Of a DNA stretch of 64,000 bases, positions 11,136-19,867 are shown piece after piece; position 1 is the stretch's first letter, and each line of letters starts with the position of its first letter. Under the pieces are notes generated by a model. That model made no database searches. It was given only the letters and a program-made list of their open reading frames with translations, and was not told where the DNA came from. Both the position numbers and the translations under genes were made by a program. Source of the DNA: Chloropicon primus (lineage: Eukaryota > Chlorophyta > Chloropicophyceae > Chloropicales > Chloropicaceae); assembly GCA_023205875.1 (NCBI GenBank), contig CP060754.1, positions 1-64,000 on the forward strand, given 5' to 3'.

Positions 11136-13292
11136 TCACGAAGTCTGCTGCTGGTGCGGGTCCCAAGTCTGCTGCTGTCTTGCCCGGCTGGCTTGATCCG
11201 CCCTCTGGTCGATCTTTGTGAACTGCCAGTCCCAAGACACCCGGTACAGGATCTGCCTCAAGTCGTACCGGTTGTCGTCGGGGGAGTAGTCCTCCGCGTG
11301 GCAGGACGGAGTGATCGTGGTCATCTTGTGCCGGTTTATGGCATAAAAACGGAAGAACCTCTTCACCTTCTCGGCCACTTGGGATGGACTGGATTCGGGC
11401 CACCGCCTCAGCAGAGCCTCGAACATGGAGACGGGCCCGCACTTGGAGAGCTTCCTCAGCCTGCCAAAGATGCCGAGCTCCTCGTACGTCATGCCCATCT
11501 CTGCCTCGTCCAGCTGCTCCCCGCCGACCTCGGTCGGCCGCAACTCCGCGGAAGGCTTTGCCTCTGCAATTCTCTTGAGGTTGGGGTACCCCAGAGCCGC
11601 GCTGCCCCACTCGAGGAATTTCTTGAGATCGGTCTTGCTCACGGCCCCGATGGGGTTCAGATCCCCGCTGCTGCAGTCGTACTTGGTCATGTAGCCTCTC
11701 AGGGCTTCGTCCACGTTGCCCGTGCTCAGGACCAGGAGCCAACCCGGCTTGGTGCCACCGGAGCGAGTCCACGGGAGGAGCTGGGCCATCATGTAAGCGA
11801 TGACCATCCTAACCCTCGCTTGGATGTTCTGCAGGGCGAGGTCCTCGGCCATGGTTCCCCCGCGTGCCACGAACCTCGGAACGGACCCCGTGACCATCCC
11901 GAACAAGGAGACCAAGGCCGAGGTCACAGTAGTGATTGGGAAGCTGTAGTGGAACGAGCCCACGTCCTGGGCCAGGCTCTGGGCGAGATCCTTGGTCACG
12001 TCGGAGTTGCTCTCGGTCGACATGTAGCACGTGTGCAGGAGGCAGCTCGCCAGCTCCCGTGGGGTCTTCGGGGTCCAATCCCCTGCCTTGCGAGCAATTC
12101 TTCTGGCGTCGAGCAAGACCTCCTCCTGGCCTCTGTTGATGTTGTCCACCACCATTTGACACATGCTGCCGCAGATGGCCAGGACAGCCGCACTGTCCGC
12201 TCCCCCGGACAGGGGAATGAGAAAGCCGTTGCCGGAGCTCCTCCTCAGGTAATCCCACAGCCAAAGCGCCGGTCCCCTCGCGATCTCCTCCATCGGGCCG
12301 AGCTCCCGTCCCCCCAGGGGCGGCGTCGGCTGCACCAGGCCAGAGTCGTCCCGGTCCGCGAGCGCAAAATCGGACAGAATGGTCTTCCCGCAGCACGCCT
12401 CGTCGGCCTGGGTGTTCCTGCTCTGGACGCACTGCCTGTATGTCATCACCTCGTCGATGTCCACGGTGGCCGTAACGACCTCCACTTCCCCCAGGTCTTC
12501 AAACTGGCTCCCCTTGGCCAGAATGCCCTTGTCGTTCATCGCGATCATCGACGCGCCGTCGTACACCACCCTAGACCCGTCGCACCCCTTGAGGTTGGAG
12601 TACACGTACACTCCCCCACACCTCGCGACGGAGGAGCACACGAGCTCCTTCCTCCTGCGGAGCTTCTTCAGTTTCCAGTGGCTCCCGCTTCCGTTCGCGA
12701 TGATGTGCGCCCCCGCAAGGGCATAGCGGATGTGAGGAGGGTTCGGGGCCCACAGCTCCTCGCAAGTCTCCGTGGCCACCTTGGTGCCGCAGGCAAACTC
12801 AAGCATCGCGTCCCCGAACGGGCAACGCTCCTGCCTTGGGGACGTGGCTTCTCGCACTCGAGCCGGGAGGAGGAAATCCTCCGTCTCGCCCTGCTTGCTC
12901 CACCTCGTGAAGTGCCGGCTCTCCCTGTAATTCCCATCGTCGCACAGAAACAGCTTGGGCCGAATCAGGAGGATCCTCCTTCCCTGCACGTGCACCCTGC
13001 AGTTGTACACCACCCCGTTGTGCGCGACGGGCATCCCGATGTCGCACGCCATGTTCTCGGTGCATCCACTCTCCATCACCGTTCTCAGGGCCTCCCAGCA
13101 GTGCTCGACGGTGTCCGGCTCGAGGAAGTGGTCCTCGCACCCGTACCCACTGAGCTCGAGCTCGGGTCCAATCCTCAGCTTGCATCCCTTTTCCTTGCAC
13201 AGTTGTATGCTCCTTATCACCCTTCTAACGTTTCCGTCCACGTCCATCGCCCACTGGTTCACCACACACGCTCCCACACTCACAAGCCTCAT
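11136..13292 (-). CDS. NADSYN1: Glutamine-dependent NAD+ synthetase
   Basis: A single exon of 718 residues, close to the ~700 of eukaryotic enzymes. The N-terminal half is a nitrilase-type glutaminase domain with GPELELSGYG (catalytic Glu), RPKLFLCDDGNYRE (catalytic Lys) and TCEELW (catalytic Cys). The C-terminal half is the ATP-pyrophosphatase synthetase with the loop SGGADS near residue 360 and the conserved MGMTYEEL and TKYDCSSGDLNPIG blocks. It makes NAD from deamido-NAD, ATP and glutamine-derived ammonia in the cytosol. The last ~20 residues (Gln/Arg-rich) are not conserved. The first ATG directly precedes the family's opening strand. Confidence 0.97.
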   Translation of the reverse strand: MRLVSVGACVVNQWAMDVDGNVRRVIRSIQLCKEKGCKLRIGPELELSGYGCEDHFLEPDTVEHCWEALRTVMESGCTENMACDIGMPVAHNGVVYNCRVHVQGRRILLIRPKLFLCDDGNYRESRHFTRWSKQGETEDFLLPARVREATSPRQERCPFGDAMLEFACGTKVATETCEELWAPNPPHIRYALAGAHIIANGSGSHWKLKKLRRRKELVCSSVARCGGVYVYSNLKGCDGSRVVYDGASMIAMNDKGILAKGSQFEDLGEVEVVTATVDIDEVMTYRQCVQSRNTQADEACCGKTILSDFALADRDDSGLVQPTPPLGGRELGPMEEIARGPALWLWDYLRRSSGNGFLIPLSGGADSAAVLAICGSMCQMVVDNINRGQEEVLLDARRIARKAGDWTPKTPRELASCLLHTCYMSTESNSDVTKDLAQSLAQDVGSFHYSFPITTVTSALVSLFGMVTGSVPRFVARGGTMAEDLALQNIQARVRMVIAYMMAQLLPWTRSGGTKPGWLLVLSTGNVDEALRGYMTKYDCSSGDLNPIGAVSKTDLKKFLEWGSAALGYPNLKRIAEAKPSAELRPTEVGGEQLDEAEMGMTYEELGIFGRLRKLSKCGPVSMFEALLRRWPESSPSQVAEKVKRFFRFYAINRHKMTTITPSCHAEDYSPDDNRYDLRQILYRVSWDWQFTKIDQRADQASRARQQQTWDPHQQQTS

Positions 13293-13622
13293 CTTTCCTC
13301 CTTCCTCCTTCCTCTCCCGTCCCCTTCCTCGACCGCCTTCCTTCCTCGACCGCGCCCTTTTCCTCTGGTTCCCCTCCTCCTTCCTGGGGGAGGAAATGTT
13401 GTTGTGGAAATATCAGTGTACGAACCAAAATTTGAAAAATTGGTCCAAGACGGGACCTTGGGAAGGGGACAACCTTGGAGGGCCTGGTCCCGAGGACCGA
13501 GGACGAGGACCAAGGAGGAAGGAGGAAGAGGGACACAAGGGAGGGAGCGACTGCAGGGACGTGCGGGAATACGGTCCAAGTTCGCAGTGCCCTTGCCTTG
13601 CGTGGTCTGGGGGTGAAACAAG
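13293..13622. promoter_or_regulatory. Divergent promoter region, NAD synthetase / coiled-coil gene
   Basis: A 330-bp gap between two opposite start codons. It is pyrimidine-rich on its left side and purine-rich on its right side. No gene or specific regulatory motif is visible. Confidence 0.35.
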
Positions 13623-15719
13623 ATGGAAGGGGAAGAGGGGCTGGGACAGGAGGAAAGGAAACCAACGGAGGAGAAAGTGGAGGAGGGGCACGACCACCAC
13701 CAGGAGGAGGAAGAGGGGGGGGGAGGAATGGGAGGGGGGGGGCAAGAGGGCCTGGAGGAGCGCATCGGAGACCTGGAGATCGAACCCACTCTCGAGGAGG
13801 GGCCTCCTTCCGAGGAAGTCGTCCGAGAAGAGGATGGCCCTGAAAACCTGCTCTCCGGCGAGGTTGCAGGCAATGAAGGTGAAGGGCTAGCAGACGTCGT
13901 GGGGACAGAGGATGCCGTGGGCGAGGCGAGCGTCGTAAACGGAGAGGATCCAGAGCCAGAGCGGGCTTCTTCCGCCTTGGAGGCGGAGCCTGGCGCACCC
14001 CAGGCGGCAGCAGGGGGGGAAGACAACGCTGACCAGGTCGCGCACTTGGAGGAAGCCGAGGCCAAAGAGAGTCGCCAAGCGGCGACTGCGGACGACTATG
14101 CGTACAGCTCACAAAGGAACAAGGCGGCGGAGGCTGTTGGCAGCAAGGCAAAGCAAGAGAGGGAGAGAGCGGCTGCGGCGAGCGTGAGCTCCGCTGACCC
14201 GGAGGACGGCCGAGGGGGGAGGCGGCAATCTTACGGTAGCAGAGCGAGTGCCAACCCAACGAGGGTCAAAGTTTTGAATCAGGACGAAAGGCAGCTGTCC
14301 CGGGCAGCCGATGCTTACGGCAAGAACCTCATGGACGCGTACGGGAAGAAGGGAAGGGCCCCCGAACAGAGAGCGGGTGGTGGGGTAATGGACAGGGGAG
14401 GCGCTTACGGCAGCGCCCCGGCGCAGGAGCCGCCCGCGCCGCACAGGCAGCCAAAGTCAAGCATGGACAACTTAGTGGCCGAGCTCGGGTCTAAGTTGGC
14501 CCGCCAAACAGCAAAGCTTGAAGCCGCCGAGAAGGGCAAGGAGGAGTTAGAGGACATGCTTCTTCGAATCGAGAAGCACTTCAAGACGGAACAGATGCTG
14601 AGGAGGAAGGCCGAGGTATCCCTGGACCAGATGAGGCAGTCCCTCAAAAACAGCGAGATGGATGGCTCGAGACTGAAGTCGGAGAGGCAAGCATTGGAGA
14701 GGCAGAAGCTGAAAAACATCCAAGAAAGGACAAAGCTCGAGGAGGAGAGGAGTCAAATGCAAGTCATGATCCAGACTGCTGGCGAGCAGGAGAGGAAGGC
14801 GAAGATCGAGCTGCAGGAGCTGCACCACTCGGTCACCACCAGAGAGGAGATGATTCAGTACAGGCTCCAAGCTTCTTACAGCGCGACAATCGCGAAGTTG
14901 GAAGCCGAGATTTCGAGGCTGAAAGAGGAACTTGAGTACAGGACAGTCAGCATGCACCAGGAGCTGCAAAAGTGGAGGGACCAGGCGCAGTTCGCCACGA
15001 ACGCGCTCCGCGAAGCGAAGAACGAGGTCATAGACAGAAAGAGAGAGCTCGATACGACGAAGGAAAGAATGGATCTCTTGGTCGAAAAGTTGTACACCGG
15101 GCGGGAAAGGGGCATGGAACTCAGGGGCGCCATTGACGTGCAAATACACCAGAGCCAGCTCGCTCACGAGATGAGGGAGAAGTTCCAGGCCCAGCAGCAC
15201 ATGCAACCCCAAATGCCGGTGGATGTGCCCTACGGCGGGCCTGGGCCGAGTGCTGCGGCGGGCGCGTCATACCCACCAAACGAGGTCAGCTTGAGGCTAC
15301 CGGCCGTCGATCCCATGCCTCCCAGGATTCCACAGCAAGCGAAGCAGCCCGAGAGAAATCCTGCATCCGTCAATCACGACTTTGGGCGCCCAATCAAGCC
15401 AGAGATTAAGGTCGATCAGGGCACTACTCCAAGACCTATCGCGGGGCAAAGAGGGAAAAGGGTTGCTGGAGAAGCAGGGCCAAGCTACAGCAGAAAAGCT
15501 CCACAGAGCAAAGTTGAAAGCAGGAGGGGCCCGCCCAGGCAGAAGGGGTACGCACAAATACACATCAGGGAGAGCAAAGAGTCGGTGAAGAGGTCACGCC
15601 CTTCTGGGGGCCACAGAGGCACTCCACCGCCTTCCCAACCCTCGCGTGGTGGGAAAGACAGGTGGACGGAAAGCAACAGAGAAAGTGCCATGGCTGCATA
15701 TGCTGCGCGTTGGGAGTAA
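13623..15719 (+). CDS. Coiled-coil protein of unknown function
   Basis: A single exon of 698 residues. The first ~190 residues are acidic and Gly/Glu/Ala-rich, with a His-rich patch near residue 22. A region of about 190-280 is Ser/Ala/Gly-rich. Residues ~280-520 form a long unbroken coiled coil with many Glu, Lys, Leu, Arg and Met. The last ~170 residues are Pro/Arg/Gly-rich and strongly basic. No catalytic motif, signal peptide or membrane helix is seen. The acidic head, rod and basic tail suggest a structural or cytoskeletal role, but this is only inference. The gene converges with eIF3a, with 88 bp between stops. Confidence 0.75.
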   Translation: MEGEEGLGQEERKPTEEKVEEGHDHHQEEEEGGGGMGGGGQEGLEERIGDLEIEPTLEEGPPSEEVVREEDGPENLLSGEVAGNEGEGLADVVGTEDAVGEASVVNGEDPEPERASSALEAEPGAPQAAAGGEDNADQVAHLEEAEAKESRQAATADDYAYSSQRNKAAEAVGSKAKQERERAAAASVSSADPEDGRGGRRQSYGSRASANPTRVKVLNQDERQLSRAADAYGKNLMDAYGKKGRAPEQRAGGGVMDRGGAYGSAPAQEPPAPHRQPKSSMDNLVAELGSKLARQTAKLEAAEKGKEELEDMLLRIEKHFKTEQMLRRKAEVSLDQMRQSLKNSEMDGSRLKSERQALERQKLKNIQERTKLEEERSQMQVMIQTAGEQERKAKIELQELHHSVTTREEMIQYRLQASYSATIAKLEAEISRLKEELEYRTVSMHQELQKWRDQAQFATNALREAKNEVIDRKRELDTTKERMDLLVEKLYTGRERGMELRGAIDVQIHQSQLAHEMREKFQAQQHMQPQMPVDVPYGGPGPSAAAGASYPPNEVSLRLPAVDPMPPRIPQQAKQPERNPASVNHDFGRPIKPEIKVDQGTTPRPIAGQRGKRVAGEAGPSYSRKAPQSKVESRRGPPRQKGYAQIHIRESKESVKRSRPSGGHRGTPPPSQPSRGGKDRWTESNRESAMAAYAARWE

Positions 15720-15807
15720 AACACGGAGAAAAAAGGTTATTCTATAATAGTATAATAGCTGGTGCTTTAGAAAACATATTTGCAAAGTTGTTTTTAAGCT
15801 ACGGTAG

Positions 15808-18699
15808 TTACCATCGGCTGCGACCACCCTCTGGCCTCTCTGGCCTCTCTGGCCTCCTTGGAGGAGGATCCCTACCATACCTATCATATCCTCCATCTCT
15901 TGGTGGACCCCTTGGTTCTCTCCCCCAGTTGTCCCTTCGAGGTGGGCCGTCATCTCTTCCACCCCTTGGTGGACCATACCTGTCGTCCCTGTAACCTCCT
16001 CTGCGGTCATCCCTTCCTCCACTATATCCATCTCTTCCACCCCTTGGTGGACCATACCTGTCCCCGAAACCACCTCTGCGGTCATCGTAGCCTCCTCCTC
16101 TCCGGTCGCCATAACCTCTATCCATTTCCTCCTCTCTCGCCCTCTGCTTCGCCATTTGCTCGTCCATCCTGCGCATCCTCTCTTCCTCCTCCTTCCTCCT
16201 GGCCTCTTCCTCGACCTTCCTCTTCTCCTCGGCTTCGATCCTGAGCCTCATCTCTTCGGCCTCCCTGCACTGCCTCACGTACGCCTTCTTCCTGGCTAAG
16301 AGGATGCGAGCCTTGGTCTCGACGCGTCTCTGCTCAATCTCCCGCCTCATCTGCTCCTCCTCCTGCTTGTAGAAAGTCTCCCGTTTCTCCAAGAGCTGCT
16401 TCTCGAAAATCTCCTTCTCAGACAAGATCTTGGCGAGACGGTGCTTTTCCTGAAGGTCGGACTCCCACTTCGCCTTGTGCTTTGCCTGGGACTCCTCCTT
16501 ATGCTTTGCCTGGTATTCAAGGTCATCGGCCATTCTCTTCTCGTGGAGGTCCATGAGCAAGCTGGCCTGCTCCTCCCTCTTCGCTCTCTCAAAGTGGTCC
16601 ATGGACTTGGACAGGCGACCAAGCTTGCGAGCTTGCTCCTGCCTTTCCTTGATCTGCTCCTGGATAGCCTGCTGCCTCAACTGCACCTTATCGACCTTCT
16701 CGCCATCCTCGAACTTCTTCCCACTGACCTTGGCAGCCTCCATGAGGGCCCTCGTCTCCTCCCTCTCCGCCTCCTCCTGCTCCCTGCGGATCCTCTCCTG
16801 CTCCCTCCTGGCACTTTCTGTTTGCAGCCTCTTCTTCTCCTCCTCGGCTCTCATCTGCTCAAGTTGGATTCTCCTCGTCTCCTCTTCCTTTTCCTTCTCC
16901 TGGAGCATCTGCTCGTACTCCTCCTTCCTCCTCTCGATGATCACCTTCCTGGCCAGGATGCGCTTGTGCTCGCTGTCGACCTGTGCCCTCATCTCCTCGA
17001 TGGCCTTGGCCTTCCTGTCCTGCTTCATCTGATCCACGGCGTCCTTGTTGATCATGGAGCACGCCTTGTTCATGCGCTTGGCCAAAAGGCTGAGGTGGTT
17101 CTTGATCTTGTCGCTCTCCAGGGTGTGGGCCCCACACAAAACAACCTTGTTCCTGTGGTCAATCCTCACCTGAAGGTGGGCATTTCTCACCGCGTCGACA
17201 AGCAGTCTCTCCACCTCTCCGAACTTGAAGAAGACCACCCTCTCCGAGATGAAGTCCAGCCTCACCGAGGTGTACACCTGGGAAATCTGATGGACCATCT
17301 TCAGGGTGGAAACATGCTGGAGCGGCGACACGAACTGGCTAAAGTTGATCTCGGACACAGGACTCGCTGCGCTCAACGTCATCTCCGCCTTCTTCTCCTC
17401 GAGCTTCGTCAGCACGCTCTGCACCTTCTCGCAGAGGTCAAGGGGGCGGAAGTCGTTCTCCAAGAGGTTGAAGAGCTCCTGGGCCTCGGGCACGGCCATG
17501 GCCAGCACACCCCTCGCCTTGAGCTCCGAGAGGAGAGCCCCCCTGCTGAGGGCCTCCCTGGAGTCCCTCTTCGTGTCCACAGCGAAGCCGAGGAGGTTTG
17601 CCACCCTCGCGGACTTCTCCCTCTCAAGCTCCACCTCGAAGAAGCCGCTGGCATTCTTGGTGTCGTAGGGAAGGATGGAGAGGGTGGAAAGAACCACGGC
17701 GGTAGCCATGAGTTCCATGTCCCTCTCCTGCAGGCTCTTGTTGTAAGTCCTGGATATGTTGAAGAGCTTGTACCACGCGTAGGCGTTGTAGAGGTACTTG
17801 GCAGAGATCCAGAACACCTGGGTCAAGTTGGCGTAGTAGATGGCCATCATCTGTGGCTTGGGGGATCTCTTTCCCAGGAGGGTCAAGGCGTGGATGTCCT
17901 CCACGGTCCTGAAGGCCTCCTGCCAGAGTCCAAGCTTGGCGGCGACCCTGAGCTGCTCGAACCTCGTCTCCATGTACAGTGCCAGCGTCTCAGGCTGCTG
18001 AAGGTCTGGCTTGTCCCTCTGATCGGCGTACTTGTTCAGGTTGGCGAGGTGGTTTCTGATGATCTCGCAAACGCGCTTGAACTCGGTGGACCTCTGGTAG
18101 GTCAAGCAAAAGTTGTAGGCCCTGTTGGCGGTCATGGCGTAAAGAGCCTCGAGCCTGCAGTTGTTGCGCAGGACGTCCAGGGTGTTCCTGTACGACTCCC
18201 ACAAGAACTTGAACCAAGGCATCACGTCCTTCCTCTCCTTCCTGTCCTTGGTGTTGTCGCCGCTCACGTAGCTGAGCATGAGATCCTCCGGCGTGGTGAC
18301 GCTGTCGAGGTCCTCGACTTCGCCAAGCTCGTCCCCCTTGCTGTCCGCGTCCTTCAGGGCCTCGTCGCTCTCCCTCTGAGCCTCCTCGGCCTTGTCGTGC
18401 GCCGCCTTGAGGAGCCTCTTGATGACCTCCTCGAGGCTCTGCACGTTGTCCTGCTGGCACGAGTTCCTGTACTGGATCAGTCCGTCCTTGAGGAGCCTTC
18501 CCTTCTTGAGCTCCACGCACAGCTCGACGTACTTCAACATGATGCTCTCCAAGGCCTTCTGCCACTGCCTGTGCCTCTTGCTGGTAAGGACATCGTGCAA
18601 CGCTTTGAGCGCTGCTTCCCTCTGTCCCACGCGCACGAGTTCCTGCGCGCGCTTGAGGGCATTCTCTGGCTTGGCGAAACCGCCACCTCCACGGTACAT
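15808..18699 (-). CDS. EIF3A: Translation initiation factor eIF3 subunit a
   Basis: A single exon of 963 residues beginning MYRGGGGFAKPENALKRA, the expected eIF3a start. The open frame continues 78 codons upstream, but that part is GT/CA-repeat and Ser/Thr/Asp-rich 5' UTR, so 18699 is chosen. The N-terminal half is the helical repeat and PCI region that docks on the eIF3 core; the segment SQVYTSVRLDFISERVVFFK fits the PCI winged helix. A long charged spectrin-like helix (about 540-850) follows. The last ~100 residues are an Arg/Gly/Asp/Tyr repeat tail (DRRGG, DRYGPPRGGRD). The protein scaffolds eIF3 on the 40S subunit. Confidence 0.95.
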   Translation of the reverse strand: MYRGGGGFAKPENALKRAQELVRVGQREAALKALHDVLTSKRHRQWQKALESIMLKYVELCVELKKGRLLKDGLIQYRNSCQQDNVQSLEEVIKRLLKAAHDKAEEAQRESDEALKDADSKGDELGEVEDLDSVTTPEDLMLSYVSGDNTKDRKERKDVMPWFKFLWESYRNTLDVLRNNCRLEALYAMTANRAYNFCLTYQRSTEFKRVCEIIRNHLANLNKYADQRDKPDLQQPETLALYMETRFEQLRVAAKLGLWQEAFRTVEDIHALTLLGKRSPKPQMMAIYYANLTQVFWISAKYLYNAYAWYKLFNISRTYNKSLQERDMELMATAVVLSTLSILPYDTKNASGFFEVELEREKSARVANLLGFAVDTKRDSREALSRGALLSELKARGVLAMAVPEAQELFNLLENDFRPLDLCEKVQSVLTKLEEKKAEMTLSAASPVSEINFSQFVSPLQHVSTLKMVHQISQVYTSVRLDFISERVVFFKFGEVERLLVDAVRNAHLQVRIDHRNKVVLCGAHTLESDKIKNHLSLLAKRMNKACSMINKDAVDQMKQDRKAKAIEEMRAQVDSEHKRILARKVIIERRKEEYEQMLQEKEKEEETRRIQLEQMRAEEEKKRLQTESARREQERIRREQEEAEREETRALMEAAKVSGKKFEDGEKVDKVQLRQQAIQEQIKERQEQARKLGRLSKSMDHFERAKREEQASLLMDLHEKRMADDLEYQAKHKEESQAKHKAKWESDLQEKHRLAKILSEKEIFEKQLLEKRETFYKQEEEQMRREIEQRRVETKARILLARKKAYVRQCREAEEMRLRIEAEEKRKVEEEARRKEEEERMRRMDEQMAKQRAREEEMDRGYGDRRGGGYDDRRGGFGDRYGPPRGGRDGYSGGRDDRRGGYRDDRYGPPRGGRDDGPPRRDNWGREPRGPPRDGGYDRYGRDPPPRRPERPERPEGGRSRW

Positions 18700-19354
18700 G
18701 TCTCTCGTTCTCTTGCCTTGTGTGTATGTGTGTGTTTCCTTGTGTGTGTTGTTGAAGGTCTTGGTCTTGGTCCCGATTCCTATCTCCGAGTCCAAGGTCA
18801 AGTCCGAGTCCGAGTGAACGTGAGTCGAGGTCGAGTCGAGGTCGAGTACTCCGCTCTCGTCCTTGTCCTCCTCTTCCCTCGAAGTGAAAACCAAAACCCC
18901 CCGCGCCGCCGGAGTGGAACAGGTGTAAACCAATTCACACTCCTTTTTTCCCTCGAAGAAGCATAAGAAGAAAATTAATATGAAAATTCGAATAGACCAA
19001 GACCAAGACCTTGGCCTTGGCCTTGGCCTTGGCCTTGGCCTTGGCCTTGTGTGGGTTTGCTCCTTCTTCTTCTTCTTCTTGGGTCTTCTTTGGTCTTCTT
19101 TGCCGAAGGAGGAGGGAGGGGACCTTGGGACCTAAGGACACAAAGGACAACCAAGGAGGAAACACCATGTTGGTAAGGCAACAAGACAACAACAGAGATA
19201 CGCAAAGGCACACTCACACAACACACAACACACAAAGACTTGAGCGCTCCAGTACTTGAGACGCACACACACACACACATATAACTTTTTTGCTGACTAC
19301 TCTCTGAACATCCTCCTCCTCGTGTGGCTTGCCTCACACCACAACAAGGGAGAG
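18700..19354. promoter_or_regulatory. Divergent 5' region, eIF3a / HPt gene
   Basis: This 655-bp gap holds GT and CA tracts on the eIF3a side, a GTCGAG-type repeat near 18825-18850, a CCTTGG hexamer array at 19009-19049 and a CA tract near 19263-19280. No protein-coding potential is apparent. Confidence 0.4.
19009..19049 (+). repeat. CCTTGG hexanucleotide tandem array
   Basis: About seven near-perfect copies of CCTTGG sit between the divergent eIF3a and HPt genes. The same hexamer in reverse complement (CCAAGG) forms an array of similar size at 59733-59776, also in a divergent promoter gap. Confidence 0.85.
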
Positions 19355-19762
19355 ATGGACGACGAAGAGTTCGTGAAGCAGCTCCTGGAGGAGTTTGACA
19401 AAGAATTCTGGGAAGCCATGGAGAAAATAAGAGTTGGGCTGAAGACCGGAGAACTGGAAGAGACCAAGATAGCTGCTCATAGCATAAAAGGTTCGGCGGC
19501 CGTCTTCGGGGCCACGGACCTGTCCGAGGCCGCGAAAGTCTTGGAGCACGCTTTGAAGGTACGCGGGCACCTCACAAGCAACGTTCAGCACCATCATCAT
19601 CATCATCGCTATCATCTCCCCACTGACAGAGCTCTTTGCTTTCGCTTGTGCGTGCAGAACGGGGAGACAGAGTGTCAGGACGACCTGACAAAGATGGCGG
19701 ACAAAATCGAGTCGTGCTTCAAGTCGGTGGACAGGGAGTCTCTTGCGAGCGTCATGATGTAA
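19355..19762 (+). CDS. HPt histidine phosphotransfer protein
   Basis: Two exons, 19355-19558 and 19658-19762, give 102 residues after removal of a 99-bp intron (GTACGC donor, GTGCAG acceptor). The four-helix HPt fold is marked by AAHSIKGSAAVFG, with the phosphorylated His at residue 42 and the usual Lys and Gly behind it. It shuttles phosphate between receiver domains of hybrid kinases and response regulators. Nearby partners are the hybrid kinase at 239-3043 and the receiver-cyclase at 19868-21505. The intron is a multiple of three and has no in-frame stop, so unspliced RNA would encode a 33-residue His-rich insert. The frame also stays open upstream of the chosen ATG, but that part is CA-repeat 5' UTR. 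Confidence 0.92.
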   Translation: MDDEEFVKQLLEEFDKEFWEAMEKIRVGLKTGELEETKIAAHSIKGSAAVFGATDLSEAAKVLEHALKVRGHLTSNVQHHHHHHRYHLPTDRALCFRLCVQNGETECQDDLTKMADKIESCFKSVDRESLASVMM

Positions 19763-19867
19763 CGCAGAGGTCTCAAGGCTGAGATGCCAACATTGTATGT
19801 ACAACTACTTTACAAAATAATGACCTTTTAACTTTTCAAAACCACTTCGAGACCACACATCCGGAGG

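Noticed and set aside
10452-13616. A 1054-codon open frame on the plus strand
   Set aside because: It lies antisense to RPAP1 and NAD synthetase, both with clear family motifs, and its own translation is Pro/Leu/Arg/His-rich shadow sequence.
18700-18933. N-terminal extension of eIF3a
   Set aside because: The open frame continues upstream, but it is repeat-rich 5' UTR and the conserved protein begins at 18699.
16441-18966. An 841-codon open frame on the plus strand
   Set aside because: It is the Leu-rich antisense shadow of the charged helix of eIF3a.
19009-19049. CRISPR-like array
   Set aside because: The repeats are contiguous hexamers without spacers, so it is a simple microsatellite.
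19559-19657. Polyhistidine stretch as part of the normal HPt protein
   Set aside because: It lies inside a GT-AG intron between two halves of a standard HPt fold.
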